The notes under the pieces were generated by a model. The model was not told where the DNA came from. It saw only the letters and a list, made by a program, of their open reading frames with translations, and searched no databases. Of a DNA stretch of 34,486 nucleotides, positions 19,474 to 28,125 are shown in pieces; the stretch's first letter is position 1, and every line of letters begins with the position of its first letter. Made by a program: the position numbers and the translations under genes. This stretch comes from Candidatus Methylopumilus sp. (GTDB lineage: Bacteria; Pseudomonadota; Gammaproteobacteria; Burkholderiales; Methylophilaceae), in contig JAPLQN010000057.1 of the NCBI GenBank assembly GCA_026399645.1, positions 1-34,486 on the forward strand, given 5' to 3'.

Positions 19474-20145
19474 ATGACATCTCACATTCCTATTATTGCG
19501 ATTGACGGACCTTCTGCTTCTGGAAAAGGAACGGTCGCAAAACTTGTTGCAGAAAAACTAAATTTTCACTATCTAGACTCAGGGTCAATTTACCGAACGA
19601 TCGCTTATGCAGGTCGCTTACAAAACATACCTCTGAATAATGAAACTTTACTTCTTAAAGTTCTTGAAAATGCAAACTTAAGCTTTAAAAATGATCAAAT
19701 TTTACTCAACGGTAAAGATGTATCTGAAGCTATACGTACTGAAGAATCAGGCCGCGGAGCTTCAGAAGTTGCCGTTCACAGGGCTCTCAGAGAAGCAATT
19801 CTTGGATTCCAAAGGAGCTTTGAAAAACCCCCTGGATTGGTAGCCGAGGGAAGGGATATGACTTCGGTCGTTTTCCCACATGCCAGTATCAAAATATTCT
19901 TAACTGCAAGCGCTCAAATTAGGGCTGAAAGAAGATATAAACAGTTGATCTCAAAAGGAAACCCTGCTAACATGGCCTCGGTTTTAAGTGAAATTATTTT
20001 AAGAGATGAGCGTGATTTACAAAGAAAATTCTCTCCCCTCTTAAAAACAAAAGACGCTTTAGAAATAGACACAGACACATTAAGCATATCTGATGCCGTT
20101 GATAACATCACCCATCTCTTCAGTTTAAAGTCTCAAACGTCTTAA
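19474..20145 (+). CDS. cmk: Cytidylate kinase
   Basis: Phosphorylates CMP and dCMP to the diphosphates. The 223-residue protein starts with IAIDGPSASGKGTVAKLVAE (P-loop GPSASGKGT), then the NMP-site YLDSGSIYRTIA. Next come VAEGRDMTSVVFPHASIKIFLTA and the lid region AERRYKQL, and then the LRDERDLQRKFSPL block. All match bacterial Cmk. It follows aroA with no gap and precedes rpsA by 85 bp, a spacer that contains a candidate RNA leader. Confidence 0.97.
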   Translation: MTSHIPIIAIDGPSASGKGTVAKLVAEKLNFHYLDSGSIYRTIAYAGRLQNIPLNNETLLLKVLENANLSFKNDQILLNGKDVSEAIRTEESGRGASEVAVHRALREAILGFQRSFEKPPGLVAEGRDMTSVVFPHASIKIFLTASAQIRAERRYKQLISKGNPANMASVLSEIILRDERDLQRKFSPLLKTKDALEIDTDTLSISDAVDNITHLFSLKSQTS

Positions 20146-20159
20146 ACAATATTAGGTGT

Positions 20160-20207
20160 AATAGATTTCAAAGATCTATTGCTAACTTTAACATCCCTAT
20201 CGCTAGG
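20160..20207 (+). other. Two small hairpins in the rpsA leader
   Basis: The 85-bp gap before rpsA holds a perfect 7-bp stem (AATAGAT 20160-20166 with ATCTATT 20174-20180, 7-nt loop). It also holds a 4-bp CCTA/TAGG stem with a TCGC loop (20196-20207). They lie just upstream of a weak TAGGT ribosome-binding site (20218-20222). In enterobacteria S1 represses its own translation through a folded leader with a poor Shine-Dalgarno. This region could do the same, but that is an analogy. Confidence 0.35.
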
Positions 20208-20230
20208 TAGGACTTTATAGGTAACATTTA

Positions 20231-21946
20231 ATGGCAACGACAGCAAAAAATACAGAAACAAATTCCACAGAAAGTTTCGCAGCTCTATTTGAAGAAAGCA
20301 TAGCGCTTCAAGAAATGCGTTCGGGCGAAGTAATTACAGCAGAAGTTATATCTATTGATAATGACTTTGTGATTGTAAATGCAGGGCTTAAATCAGAAAG
20401 CGTTATCAAAGCAGAAGAATTCCTTAATGACCAAGGCGAACTTGACGTTAAAGTGGGTGACTTTGTTAAAGTTGCAATTGAAAAATTAGAAGATGGCTTC
20501 GGCTCAACAATCCTTTCAAGAGATAAAGCGAAGAAAATGCAAGCATGGCTTGATCTTGAAGATGCAATGAATGAAGGCACTGTAGTCAGAGGTTTTGTAA
20601 GTAGTCGTGTCAAAGGTGGCTTGAGAGTTTCTGTAAATGGAATCACAGCATTCCTTCCAGGCTCGCTCGTTGATGTAAGACCAGTTAAAGACACAACACC
20701 ATTTGAAAATAAAGAATGGGATCTTAAAGTTATTAAAATTGATAAGAAAAGAAACAACGTTGTTGTTTCAAGAAAAGCAGTCATGGAACAATCTTCAGGT
20801 GCTGACAGAGATGCTGTCATTGGCACACTTACTGAAGGAGCTACTGTAAAAGGCATTATTAAGAATATTACTGATTACGGTGCATTCGTTGACTTAGGCG
20901 GCATTGATGGCTTACTTCATATTACTGACTTAGCATGGAGACGCGTAAAACATCCGTCTGAAATTCTAAATATTGGTGATGAAGTTGAAGCTAAAGTACT
21001 TAAATTTGATCAAGAAAAAAATCGTGTCTCATTAGGTTTAAAACAACTCGATGATGATCCTTGGAAAGGCTTATCAAGAAGATATCCTGTCAGTACACGT
21101 CTATTCGGTAAAGTATCTAACCTAACTGATTACGGCGCATTCGTTGAAATTGAAGCAGGTATAGAAGGCTTAGTTCACGTTTCAGAAATGGACTGGACAA
21201 ATAAAAATATTCACCCAGGAAAAATTGCGCAGCTCGGCGATGAAGTTGAAGTGATGATTCTGGAAATTGATGAAGATAGAAGAAGACTTTCATTGGGCAT
21301 GAAGCAATGTAAATCAAACCCATGGGCAGAATTCTCTGAAACACACAAAAAAGGTGACAAAGTTAGCGGCCCGATTAAATCAATCACCGACTTCGGTATC
21401 TTTATTGGTCTTGATGGCGGCATAGATGGCCTTATCCACTTGTCTGACATCTCATGGGATAAAACAGGTGAAGAAGCTATTAGAAACTTCAAAAAGGGTG
21501 ACGAACTCGAAGCGCTTATCGTGGCAATCGATGTTGAAAAAGAAAGAATCTCCCTTGGACTTAAACAATTATCAGGTGATAACTTTACAGGCTTCACAAA
21601 GGCTAATGACAAAGGTAGTTTTGTTAAAGGAACAGTCAAATCTGCAGATGCTTCAGGTATCGTAGTAACTTTAGCTGATCAAGTTGAAGGTACAGTTGAT
21701 ATAAGCGAAGTCAGCGAAGATAAAGTTGAAGATGCCTCAGCTGTTGTTAAAGTTGGCGACGAAATTGAAGTTAAAATTCTTAATGTCGACGCAAAAGAAA
21801 AAACAATTCAACTTTCATTCAAGTCTAAAAATGCAGCTAAACCAAAAGCAGCTAAGAAAAAAGTAGAGGTTGAAGAAAGTTCTGATAATGCCGGCACAAC
21901 TAATCTTGGTGCCCTTTTAAAAGCAAAATTAGATAGTAAAAAATAA
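20231..21946 (+). CDS. rpsA: 30S ribosomal protein S1
   Basis: S1 binds mRNA upstream of the start codon and helps load it on the 30S subunit, which matters here because many genes lack a Shine-Dalgarno. The 571-residue protein shows six S1/OB repeats. They are recognisable by [56 protein letters not shown], the parallel [44 protein letters not shown] and a more diverged last one ([26 protein letters not shown]). A lysine-rich tail follows. Length and repeat number are those of the proteobacterial long form. Confidence 0.98.
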   Translation: MATTAKNTETNSTESFAALFEESIALQEMRSGEVITAEVISIDNDFVIVNAGLKSESVIKAEEFLNDQGELDVKVGDFVKVAIEKLEDGFGSTILSRDKAKKMQAWLDLEDAMNEGTVVRGFVSSRVKGGLRVSVNGITAFLPGSLVDVRPVKDTTPFENKEWDLKVIKIDKKRNNVVVSRKAVMEQSSGADRDAVIGTLTEGATVKGIIKNITDYGAFVDLGGIDGLLHITDLAWRRVKHPSEILNIGDEVEAKVLKFDQEKNRVSLGLKQLDDDPWKGLSRRYPVSTRLFGKVSNLTDYGAFVEIEAGIEGLVHVSEMDWTNKNIHPGKIAQLGDEVEVMILEIDEDRRRLSLGMKQCKSNPWAEFSETHKKGDKVSGPIKSITDFGIFIGLDGGIDGLIHLSDISWDKTGEEAIRNFKKGDELEALIVAIDVEKERISLGLKQLSGDNFTGFTKANDKGSFVKGTVKSADASGIVVTLADQVEGTVDISEVSEDKVEDASAVVKVGDEIEVKILNVDAKEKTIQLSFKSKNAAKPKAAKKKVEVEESSDNAGTTNLGALLKAKLDSKK

Positions 21947-21954
21947 TTAATCTT

Positions 21955-22233
21955 ATGACTAAGTCTAAATTAATCAACTTACTTGCTAGCCGTTTCTCTC
22001 AGTTAGTCTTCAAAGACGCTGAGTTATCCGTCAAAACAATTCTTGATGCTATGGGCGAAACGCTCTCTAAAGGCAAAAGAATTGAAATTAGAGGATTTGG
22101 TAGTTTCAGTTTAAATTACCGGCCACCTCGTTTAGGCAGAAATCCTAAAACAGGTTCAAAAGTGGAAGTACCAGAAAAATATGTTCCACACTTTAAAGCA
22201 GGTAAAGAACTTAGAGATCGCGTTGATAAATAA
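21955..22233 (+). CDS. ihfB: Integration host factor subunit beta
   Basis: DNA-bending nucleoid protein that pairs with IhfA. At 92 residues it shows the HU/IHF fold: [14 protein letters not shown] at the N terminus and [25 protein letters not shown], which contains the DNA-minor-groove proline arm with RNPKTG. The C-terminal helix is [11 protein letters not shown]. It sits 8 bp after rpsA, as in most proteobacteria, and is closed by an intrinsic terminator. Confidence 0.97.
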   Translation: MTKSKLINLLASRFSQLVFKDAELSVKTILDAMGETLSKGKRIEIRGFGSFSLNYRPPRLGRNPKTGSKVEVPEKYVPHFKAGKELRDRVDK

Positions 22234-22248
22234 GACTAAACATCATTT

Positions 22249-22285
22249 AAAAGCATATCTTCTTACCAGGGTATGCTTTTTTTTT
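22249..22285 (+). terminator. Intrinsic terminator after ihfB
   Basis: A perfect 9-bp stem AAAAGCATA (22249-22257) with TATGCTTTT (22272-22280) is followed by a run of nine T (22277-22285, partly within the stem). It separates rpsA-ihfB from lapB-pyrF. It is one of only two clear hairpin-plus-T-tract terminators I could find in the window. Confidence 0.8.
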
Positions 22286-22320
22286 GATCTATCAATTAAT
22301 AGATATACAATAAATCAATT

Positions 22321-23493
22321 ATGATTCAATTCGAATATTGGTGGCTCCTTGTTATCCCCTTCTTCTTTGCATTAGGATGGGTAGCCGCTCGCATTGATAT
22401 TAAACAGCTCATGAAAGAATCTACGAGCCTTCCTGCGACCTACTTTAAAGGTCTTAACTACTTAATTACTAACCAATACGAAAAAGCAGTGGATGCTTTT
22501 ATGGATGCAGTTCGTATTAACAATGAATCACTTGAGCTGCACTTTGCTTTAGGCAGCATCTTAAGACGGATAGGCCATATAGATCGAGCTATTAATATGC
22601 ACTTAGATTTATTAGAAAATCGCGATCTTAATCCAGCCCAGGAAGAATCCGTAAAAGCAGAATTAGCTCAAGATTATCTTAAAGCTGGCTTATTTGATCG
22701 CGCTGAAGAATTATTCTTAAAGTTAGAATCTGGCAAATATAAACAATATGCATCTAATGCACTTTTAGAAATTTACGTCAAAGAACGTGAATGGCAAAAC
22801 GCGATTAAGATGGCAACAAAATTAGAAAAAGAATCAGGTGTGTCATTTAGATTACAAATTAGTCATTATCACTGCGAGATTGCGCTTGATGGGATTCTAG
22901 ATAAAGACAAAAAGTCAGCATTTAAATCGCTGAATGACGCACTCAATGCACATAAGAAGTGTGTTCGTGCAAATATCCTACTCGGTGATTTGGATGCAGA
23001 AGATGGTGAGCATAATAAAGCTATCAATTATTGGAAAAAAATTGAGTTTCAAGATCCAGAATCTCTAGGCCTTGTAGCATCTAAAATACTTAATTCATTT
23101 GAAAAGCTCAAAAAACCTGAAGAAGGTTTATCGCTTCTCAATCTATATTTTGAAAATTACAAATTAAGATCATTGCTTAATGTGATTTATGAAGCGACAT
23201 TGAAATTAGAAGGCTCTGAAATGGCAGAAGAACTTGCACGAAAAGAGCTTATAAGAAAACCAAGCCTACAAGCTTTGGATCAATTATTTCAAGCACGTGC
23301 TATGAATAGCAAGCAAAAGGAACAAGATATTCAGCTTATTCAACAAACTGTTCGAAATGCTATTGGTAATAGACGTTTATTTACATGCAGCGGCTGTGGC
23401 TTTAAAGCTAAACAACATCATTGGCAATGTCCTGCGTGTAATGCTTGGGAAGCGCTTCCATCAGAACCTACTGAGATAAATGAAACTAGTTAA
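22321..23493 (+). CDS. lapB: LapB (YciM), regulator of lipopolysaccharide assembly
   Basis: An inner-membrane TPR protein that, in E. coli, controls FtsH degradation of LpxC and coordinates LPS assembly. The 390-residue protein has an N-terminal anchor (about 5-22), followed directly by Arg/Asp-containing TPR repeats (AFMDAVRINNESLELHFALG; INMHLDLLENRDL). A C-terminal rubredoxin-like zinc knuckle reads CSGCGF...CPACNAW. E. coli LapB has the same length and layout. Many proteobacteria carry a small lapA gene between ihfB and lapB, but here only an 87-bp gap with a terminator is present. It overlaps pyrF by one base (TAATG). Confidence 0.95.
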   Translation: MIQFEYWWLLVIPFFFALGWVAARIDIKQLMKESTSLPATYFKGLNYLITNQYEKAVDAFMDAVRINNESLELHFALGSILRRIGHIDRAINMHLDLLENRDLNPAQEESVKAELAQDYLKAGLFDRAEELFLKLESGKYKQYASNALLEIYVKEREWQNAIKMATKLEKESGVSFRLQISHYHCEIALDGILDKDKKSAFKSLNDALNAHKKCVRANILLGDLDAEDGEHNKAINYWKKIEFQDPESLGLVASKILNSFEKLKKPEEGLSLLNLYFENYKLRSLLNVIYEATLKLEGSEMAEELARKELIRKPSLQALDQLFQARAMNSKQKEQDIQLIQQTVRNAIGNRRLFTCSGCGFKAKQHHWQCPACNAWEALPSEPTEINETS

Positions 23494-24194
23494 TGGTATC
23501 AACTCATAAAGTTATCGTAGCCCTCGATTATGCAAATCTTGCAGATGCAAAATCATTAGTTTCTCAACTTAATCCAGAATATTGCAATCTTAAAGTCGGA
23601 AAAGAATTATTTACTGCAACCGGCCCTGCTCTCATCGAATATCTGCACAGTAAAAATTTTAAAGTATTTCTAGATCTTAAATTTCACGATATTCCTACCA
23701 CAGTTAAAAAAGCATGCGAGGCTGCAAGCCATTTAGGAGTATGGATGATCAATGTTCATGCTTCAGGAGGAAGCATGATGTTAGAAGCTGCTCTAGAAGG
23801 TGTAAACAAAGCCAAGCAGTCGCCTCTTCTTATAGCGGTCACTGTATTAACAAGTATGGAACAAAAGACTTTAGAAGAAATTGGTGTATCTCGAAATTTA
23901 GAAGATCAGGTATTGCGCCTTGCAAAGTTAACTGAAAAATGTGGGCTTAATGGCATTGTCTGCTCAGCTAAAGATTTATCATTTCTGAAAAATCACTTTA
24001 ACTCATTATTTTTATTTGTAACGCCAGGTATAAGAATGATGCATGATGCCGCAAATGACCAGATAAGAACTATGACCCCTTCTGAAGCCATTAAGGCTGG
24101 ATCGAGTCACATAGTGATTGGAAGGCCTATTATTCAATCAGAAAATCCATCAAAAACTTTAGAAAAGATTTACCTAGAAATTAACCAAAGTTAA
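23493..24194 (+). CDS. pyrF: Orotidine 5'-phosphate decarboxylase
   Basis: Final step of UMP synthesis. The 233-residue protein is of the short PyrF type: VIVALDYANLADAKSLV, VGKELFTATGP, the catalytic Lys-Asp motif FLDLKFHDIPTTVKKA, MINVHASGG, VTPGIRMM and HIVIGRPI. It starts on the last base of the lapB stop codon and probably relies on coupled translation. The stop codon abuts the metG stop codon on the opposite strand with no intervening base. Confidence 0.97.
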   Translation: MVSTHKVIVALDYANLADAKSLVSQLNPEYCNLKVGKELFTATGPALIEYLHSKNFKVFLDLKFHDIPTTVKKACEAASHLGVWMINVHASGGSMMLEAALEGVNKAKQSPLLIAVTVLTSMEQKTLEEIGVSRNLEDQVLRLAKLTEKCGLNGIVCSAKDLSFLKNHFNSLFLFVTPGIRMMHDAANDQIRTMTPSEAIKAGSSHIVIGRPIIQSENPSKTLEKIYLEINQS

Positions 24195-26228
24195 TTATTT
24201 AATACGCATACCAGGTTTAGCACCTTGATCTGGATATAAGACAAACGGCCCTTCAGATTCATTGCTAGCCGCTAACACCATACCCTCGGATAAACCAAAT
24301 TTCATTTGTCTCGGCTTTAAATTAGCAACCATAACAGTTAATTTTCCAACAAGCTGATCAGGATTGTATTTCGATTTGATCCCTGCAAAAACTTGTCTTA
24401 ATCGACCATCATTAAGATCTAGAGTCAGCTTAAGAAGACTGTCTGCACCTTCTACGAAAGAGGCTTCTTTAATAAGTGCAACTCTTAAATCAATCTTCAT
24501 AAAATCATCTATCGAAATAGTTGACTGATCGTCTTCTGCTTTTTTCGGGGGTTCAGTATGCTTGTCTAGCGATTCTTTATTTGATTCAATCATCATGTCG
24601 ATATCTTTCTTTTCAACTCTAGTTAATATGTGTTGATACTCATTGACAGTAATATCTTTCTTATCAATATCTTCAAACGACGCAAATTCTTTTTCATTAA
24701 AGAATATTGCGATATCTTTCGTAAGCTTTGGAAGTATAGGTGTGAGATAAATAGAAAGTCTTCTGAAGGCTTCAAGACTTCGGCTACATATAATATGTAA
24801 TTCTGAGCCAGGTTTATGTTGCGCTTCATCTTTTGTAAGTGTCCAAGGAGCTTTTGTATTCACGTACTCATTTGTAATATCTGCTACACGCATAATTTCA
24901 CGAACCGCACGACCATACTCCCTGGCTTCAAAACAAGTTTTAATTTCATTTTCTATATCCTTACATTTTTGCGAAACAGAAATATGCTCTTGGTCGGTTC
25001 TTGAATCATCAAGGAAAAGTTTACCTTCAAAATACTTATGAATAAATCCTGATGTTCGACTTGCGATATTAATAAACTTACCTACGAGATCACTGTTCAC
25101 ACGAGATAAAAAGTCATCTAAATTAAGATCAATATCTTCCATTGTGCTATTTAATTTAGCTGCATAATAATATCTAAGATAATCTGGATTTTTAATATGG
25201 TCTAAATAACTTCGAGCGGTTATGAAAGTGCCACGTGATTTAGACATCTTTTCCGCATTCACTGTGAGAAAGCCATGGGCAAAAATCTTAGTAGGTTTTC
25301 TGTAGCCTGAAAATTCTAGGGTTGCAGGCCAAAATAGAGCATGGAAATAAAGAATATCTTTTCCAATGAAATGATAGAGCTCTGTTTTTGAATCTGCATT
25401 CCAGAACTCGTCAAAATTTATTTTCTTATCTTCACAAAGTTTTTTAAAGCTCGCCATGTAACCAATTGGGGCATCGAGCCATACATAAAAATATTTGCCA
25501 GGTGCATCTGGAATTTCAAAACCAAAATAAGGTGCATCTCTTGAGATATCCCAATCGGCTAGGCCAGATTTAAACCACTCTTTCATTTTATTAGCGGCTT
25601 CTTGTTGAAGCGTTCCAGAAGATGTCCAGTCGGCTAAAAATGATTCACACTCTGAAAGCTTAAAGAAGTAATGCTCTGTTTCTTTTCTGACAGGCACTGC
25701 ACCTGATACCGAAGATGTTGGATTAATTAATTCTGTAGGTGCATATGTTGCGCCGCAAACTTCACATGAATCACCATATTGATCCTTGGCATGACACTTT
25801 GGACACTCGCCTTTAATAAAGCGATCAGGTAAAAACATTTCTTTCGCAGGATCGTAAAATTGCTCAATCGTTTTCGTATAAATCTTGTTGTTCTGTTTAA
25901 GTTTTTTATAAACAATTTGAGATAGCTCAAGATTTTCAGGGGAGTTTGTAGAATAAAAGTTATCAAAATTAACAAAGAAATCAGAAAAGTCTTTTGAATG
26001 CTCTATATGCACTTTTTTTATTAGTTCTTCTGGCGTAACTCCTTCTTTTTCAGCCCTAAGCATAATAGGTGTTCCATGAGTATCGTCAGCACATACATAG
26101 TAAGCTTGATGGCCTTGCATTTTTTGGAATCTCACCCAAATATCAGTTTGGATATATTCAACTAAATGGCCCAAATGAATGCTTCCATTCGCGTAAGGCA
26201 AGGCTGATGTAATTAAGAGCTTTCGCAT
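24195..26228 (-). CDS. metG: Methionyl-tRNA synthetase
   Basis: Charges initiator and elongator tRNA-Met. The 677-residue class I enzyme starts with [19 protein letters not shown] (HIGH motif as HLGH, 18-21). The zinc knuckle is [17 protein letters not shown]. The catalytic loop is [10 protein letters not shown]. After the anticodon-binding helices and a charged linker, a C-terminal OB-fold tRNA-binding domain is present (about 575-677, [15 protein letters not shown] and [19 protein letters not shown]), as in E. coli MetG. It is divergent from mrp, a common betaproteobacterial arrangement. A TAGAAT -10-like box with an upstream TG lies in the 83-bp gap. Confidence 0.98.
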   Translation of the reverse strand: MRKLLITSALPYANGSIHLGHLVEYIQTDIWVRFQKMQGHQAYYVCADDTHGTPIMLRAEKEGVTPEELIKKVHIEHSKDFSDFFVNFDNFYSTNSPENLELSQIVYKKLKQNNKIYTKTIEQFYDPAKEMFLPDRFIKGECPKCHAKDQYGDSCEVCGATYAPTELINPTSSVSGAVPVRKETEHYFFKLSECESFLADWTSSGTLQQEAANKMKEWFKSGLADWDISRDAPYFGFEIPDAPGKYFYVWLDAPIGYMASFKKLCEDKKINFDEFWNADSKTELYHFIGKDILYFHALFWPATLEFSGYRKPTKIFAHGFLTVNAEKMSKSRGTFITARSYLDHIKNPDYLRYYYAAKLNSTMEDIDLNLDDFLSRVNSDLVGKFINIASRTSGFIHKYFEGKLFLDDSRTDQEHISVSQKCKDIENEIKTCFEAREYGRAVREIMRVADITNEYVNTKAPWTLTKDEAQHKPGSELHIICSRSLEAFRRLSIYLTPILPKLTKDIAIFFNEKEFASFEDIDKKDITVNEYQHILTRVEKKDIDMMIESNKESLDKHTEPPKKAEDDQSTISIDDFMKIDLRVALIKEASFVEGADSLLKLTLDLNDGRLRQVFAGIKSKYNPDQLVGKLTVMVANLKPRQMKFGLSEGMVLAASNESEGPFVLYPDQGAKPGMRIK

Positions 26229-26273
26229 GAATTGAGAAACTTTATTGATTTAACTAAGTCCCTATTCTATCAA

Positions 26274-26302
26274 ATGACGCCTTAACTAAGATAGGTTAAA
26301 AT
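26274..26302 (+). promoter_or_regulatory. Candidate promoter of mrp, possibly giving a leaderless mRNA
   Basis: ATGACG (26274-26279), 17 bp, then TAAAAT (26297-26302). Transcription would start at about 26308-26310, only two to four bases before the mrp ATG at 26312, and no Shine-Dalgarno is present. The same gap holds a 9-bp direct repeat TTAACTAAG (26250-26258 and 26282-26290). Recognition is by eye. Confidence 0.35.
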
Positions 26303-26311
26303 TACAGCCTC

Positions 26312-27400
26312 ATGGCTTACACAGAAGAACAAATAAAAGATCTATTAAAGGACGTTGTTGATCCTAATACAAACGACAGCCTCGTTAATGATAAATCTAT
26401 CAAGAGCATTTCAATTAGAGATAATGATGTTGAGATTAAAGTCTTGCTTGGCTATCCCGCTAAAAGCCAACTGAATGACGTTAAAGATTTAATTGCCACT
26501 CAAATTCAAAAAGCACTACCTCAAATCAACTTAAACATTGAGGTTGATTTTAAGATTACCTCCCATGCAGCGCAAAAAGGTATCGCTCTTATTCCTGGCG
26601 TTAAAAATATTATTGCTGTCGCCTCAGGTAAAGGTGGTGTTGGAAAATCTACTACTGCTGTGAATCTTGCTCTAGCTTTATCAGCCGAAGGTGCTCGGGT
26701 TGGCATCTTAGATGCTGATATTTATGGCCCAAGCCAGCCACAAATGTTAGGGATATATACCAAACCAGAAAGTAAAGATGGCAAATCTATGGAGCCCGTC
26801 ATGGCTCACAATATTCAAGCTATGTCGATTGGGTTCTTGGTTGATACAGAAACACCTATGGTATGGCGTGGCCCTATGGTGACAAGCACACTTGAGCAGC
26901 TCTTAAAAGAAACAAGATGGGATAATCTTGATTACCTTGTAGTCGACCTGCCGCCAGGTACCGGTGATATTCAGCTTACCTTATCTCAAAAAGTGCCTGT
27001 AACAGGTGCCATTATCGTCACAACACCTCAGGATATTGCCCTTCTTGATGCTAGACGCGGATTAAAAATGTTTGAAAAAGTAAATATTCCAATTATTGGT
27101 ATTGTAGAAAATATGGCCATGCACACTTGTTCAAAATGTGGCAATGAGGAACATATCTTTGGATCCGGTGGCGCCGAAAAAATGTGTAAAGATTATGGTG
27201 TAACTCTTTTAGGAAGCCTGCCTTTAGATATTAAAATTAGAGAGCAGTCTGATAACGGTAACCCAATGGTAGTGGCGGAGCCTGAAAGTAGTGCTGCAAA
27301 AACCTACAAGAAAATTGCTCGTTTAACGGCAATTAAGGTATCTAAACTCGCTCAAGATTACAGCAATAAGTTCCCAAATATTGTGATTCAAAAAACCTAA
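26312..27400 (+). CDS. apbC: Mrp/ApbC-type iron-sulfur cluster carrier ATPase
   Basis: A cytoplasmic P-loop protein of the Mrp/NBP35 family, thought to carry Fe-S clusters to apo-proteins. The 362-residue protein has an N-terminal MIP18/DUF59 domain (about 5-80). The ATPase follows, with the deviant Walker A GKGGVGKST (106-114), then LDADIYGPSQPQMLG, DLPPGTGDIQLTLSQ, and the bridging-cluster cysteines in MHTCSKCGNEEHIFG. No Shine-Dalgarno is seen, and the promoter-like box suggests a very short leader. It is divergent from metG. In many betaproteobacteria mrp is followed by dcd; here pgl, gnd and zwf intervene. Its stop interlocks with that of pgl. Confidence 0.95.
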   Translation: MAYTEEQIKDLLKDVVDPNTNDSLVNDKSIKSISIRDNDVEIKVLLGYPAKSQLNDVKDLIATQIQKALPQINLNIEVDFKITSHAAQKGIALIPGVKNIIAVASGKGGVGKSTTAVNLALALSAEGARVGILDADIYGPSQPQMLGIYTKPESKDGKSMEPVMAHNIQAMSIGFLVDTETPMVWRGPMVTSTLEQLLKETRWDNLDYLVVDLPPGTGDIQLTLSQKVPVTGAIIVTTPQDIALLDARRGLKMFEKVNIPIIGIVENMAMHTCSKCGNEEHIFGSGGAEKMCKDYGVTLLGSLPLDIKIREQSDNGNPMVVAEPESSAAKTYKKIARLTAIKVSKLAQDYSNKFPNIVIQKT

Positions 27401-27972
27401 CTTACATTAAAGCAAAATACATCTACACCATCATTGCAAGAGACAGTGCTTGCGGGTATTGCATCTCCTGCCTTCCATTGATTTATCGCTGTTTGTTTTT
27501 CTATTCCGCTTACTAAAAAAAGTACAGATTTAGATCGGCTTAAACGTGCAGGAGACATCGATATTCTTAATGGGGGTGGTTTAGGTGCATCAAAGACCGC
27601 TAAAGTATCTAAACTGTTATCCCAGCTATGCTCAACTGGCCCCAGTTCAGCAGGAATCACATGAATGTTTTGCGCAGGTATATCGACATGATTAAGCCAT
27701 GCTTCAAACGCCATAGTGCTGTTTCGCTCTTGGTGATTTGGTTCTAGACAACGCTCATCGCCAAAATAGATCTGCCATTTATGCCAGTCTGCGCTGATGT
27801 TTTTAAGCAGTGTATAGACGTTTTTAGGTGTTGAACCTCCTGCTAATACAAGATGGAATTGACCTCGTGCTTTAATTGAAGCCTCAGCAAGCCTTTCAAC
27901 CCTCTCCATAGCTGCTTGATCAAGGGAAACTTGGCTTTCAAATGATTGCCATTTAGTATTTTTTAAACTCAT
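27397..27972 (-). CDS. pgl: 6-phosphogluconolactonase lacking the catalytic DGH segment
   Basis: Pgl hydrolyses 6-phosphogluconolactone between Zwf and Gnd. The 191-residue frame has the N-terminal phosphate loop HLVLAGGSTPKNVY (40-53), IYFGDERCLEP (68-78), NSTM and IHVIPAELGP (103-112), and the C-terminal FDAPKPPPLRISMSPARL (127-144), FLVSG and IPAST. Normal Pgl is about 230 residues and has, between the IPAELGP block and the DAPKPPP block, the segment FDLVLLGxGxDGHTASLFPG that holds the catalytic His. Here IPAELGP runs straight into VEHSWDNSLDT. About 40 residues are therefore missing in frame, with no stop or frameshift. The product may be inactive, or it may be a decaying gene that still keeps its frame. 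It is divergent from gnd and overlaps mrp by 4 bp. Confidence 0.85.
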   Translation of the reverse strand: MSLKNTKWQSFESQVSLDQAAMERVERLAEASIKARGQFHLVLAGGSTPKNVYTLLKNISADWHKWQIYFGDERCLEPNHQERNSTMAFEAWLNHVDIPAQNIHVIPAELGPVEHSWDNSLDTLAVFDAPKPPPLRISMSPARLSRSKSVLFLVSGIEKQTAINQWKAGDAIPASTVSCNDGVDVFCFNVS

Positions 27973-28034
27973 GAAAATCTTTCAAAATAATGAAGATTTT
28001 ATATCGAAATCAATTCCTTGAAGGGGCTTGCGTT

Positions 28035-28043
28035 TGATATAAT
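28035..28043 (+). promoter_or_regulatory. Extended -10 promoter of gnd-zwf
   Basis: TGATATAAT at 28035-28043 is a perfect TGnTATAAT extended -10 element. A weak TTGAAG lies 14 bp upstream (28018-28023), closer than normal. Transcription would start near 28050, giving a leader of about 75 nt to the gnd ATG. On the opposite strand a TATAAA box nearby could serve pgl. Confidence 0.5.
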
Positions 28044-28125
28044 TTAACTTGTATCGCACTTTAAACTAATTTGCTTTAATCCAAAAGATTAAGTAATGAC
28101 AAATCTTCCATAAAAAGGTAAAAAA

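Noticed and set aside
20308-20856. Long antisense open frame (182 codons) inside rpsA, and similar ones at 21211-21639 and 3975-4340
   Set aside because: They lie wholly within well-recognised genes, show no family motif and have no promoter or ribosome-binding site. They are frame shadows caused by codon bias.
27601-27680. Frameshift or hidden stop explaining the short pgl
   Set aside because: Reading the minus strand across the junction gives one uninterrupted frame from IPAELGP to DAPKPPP, so it is an in-frame deletion rather than a frameshift in this sequence.
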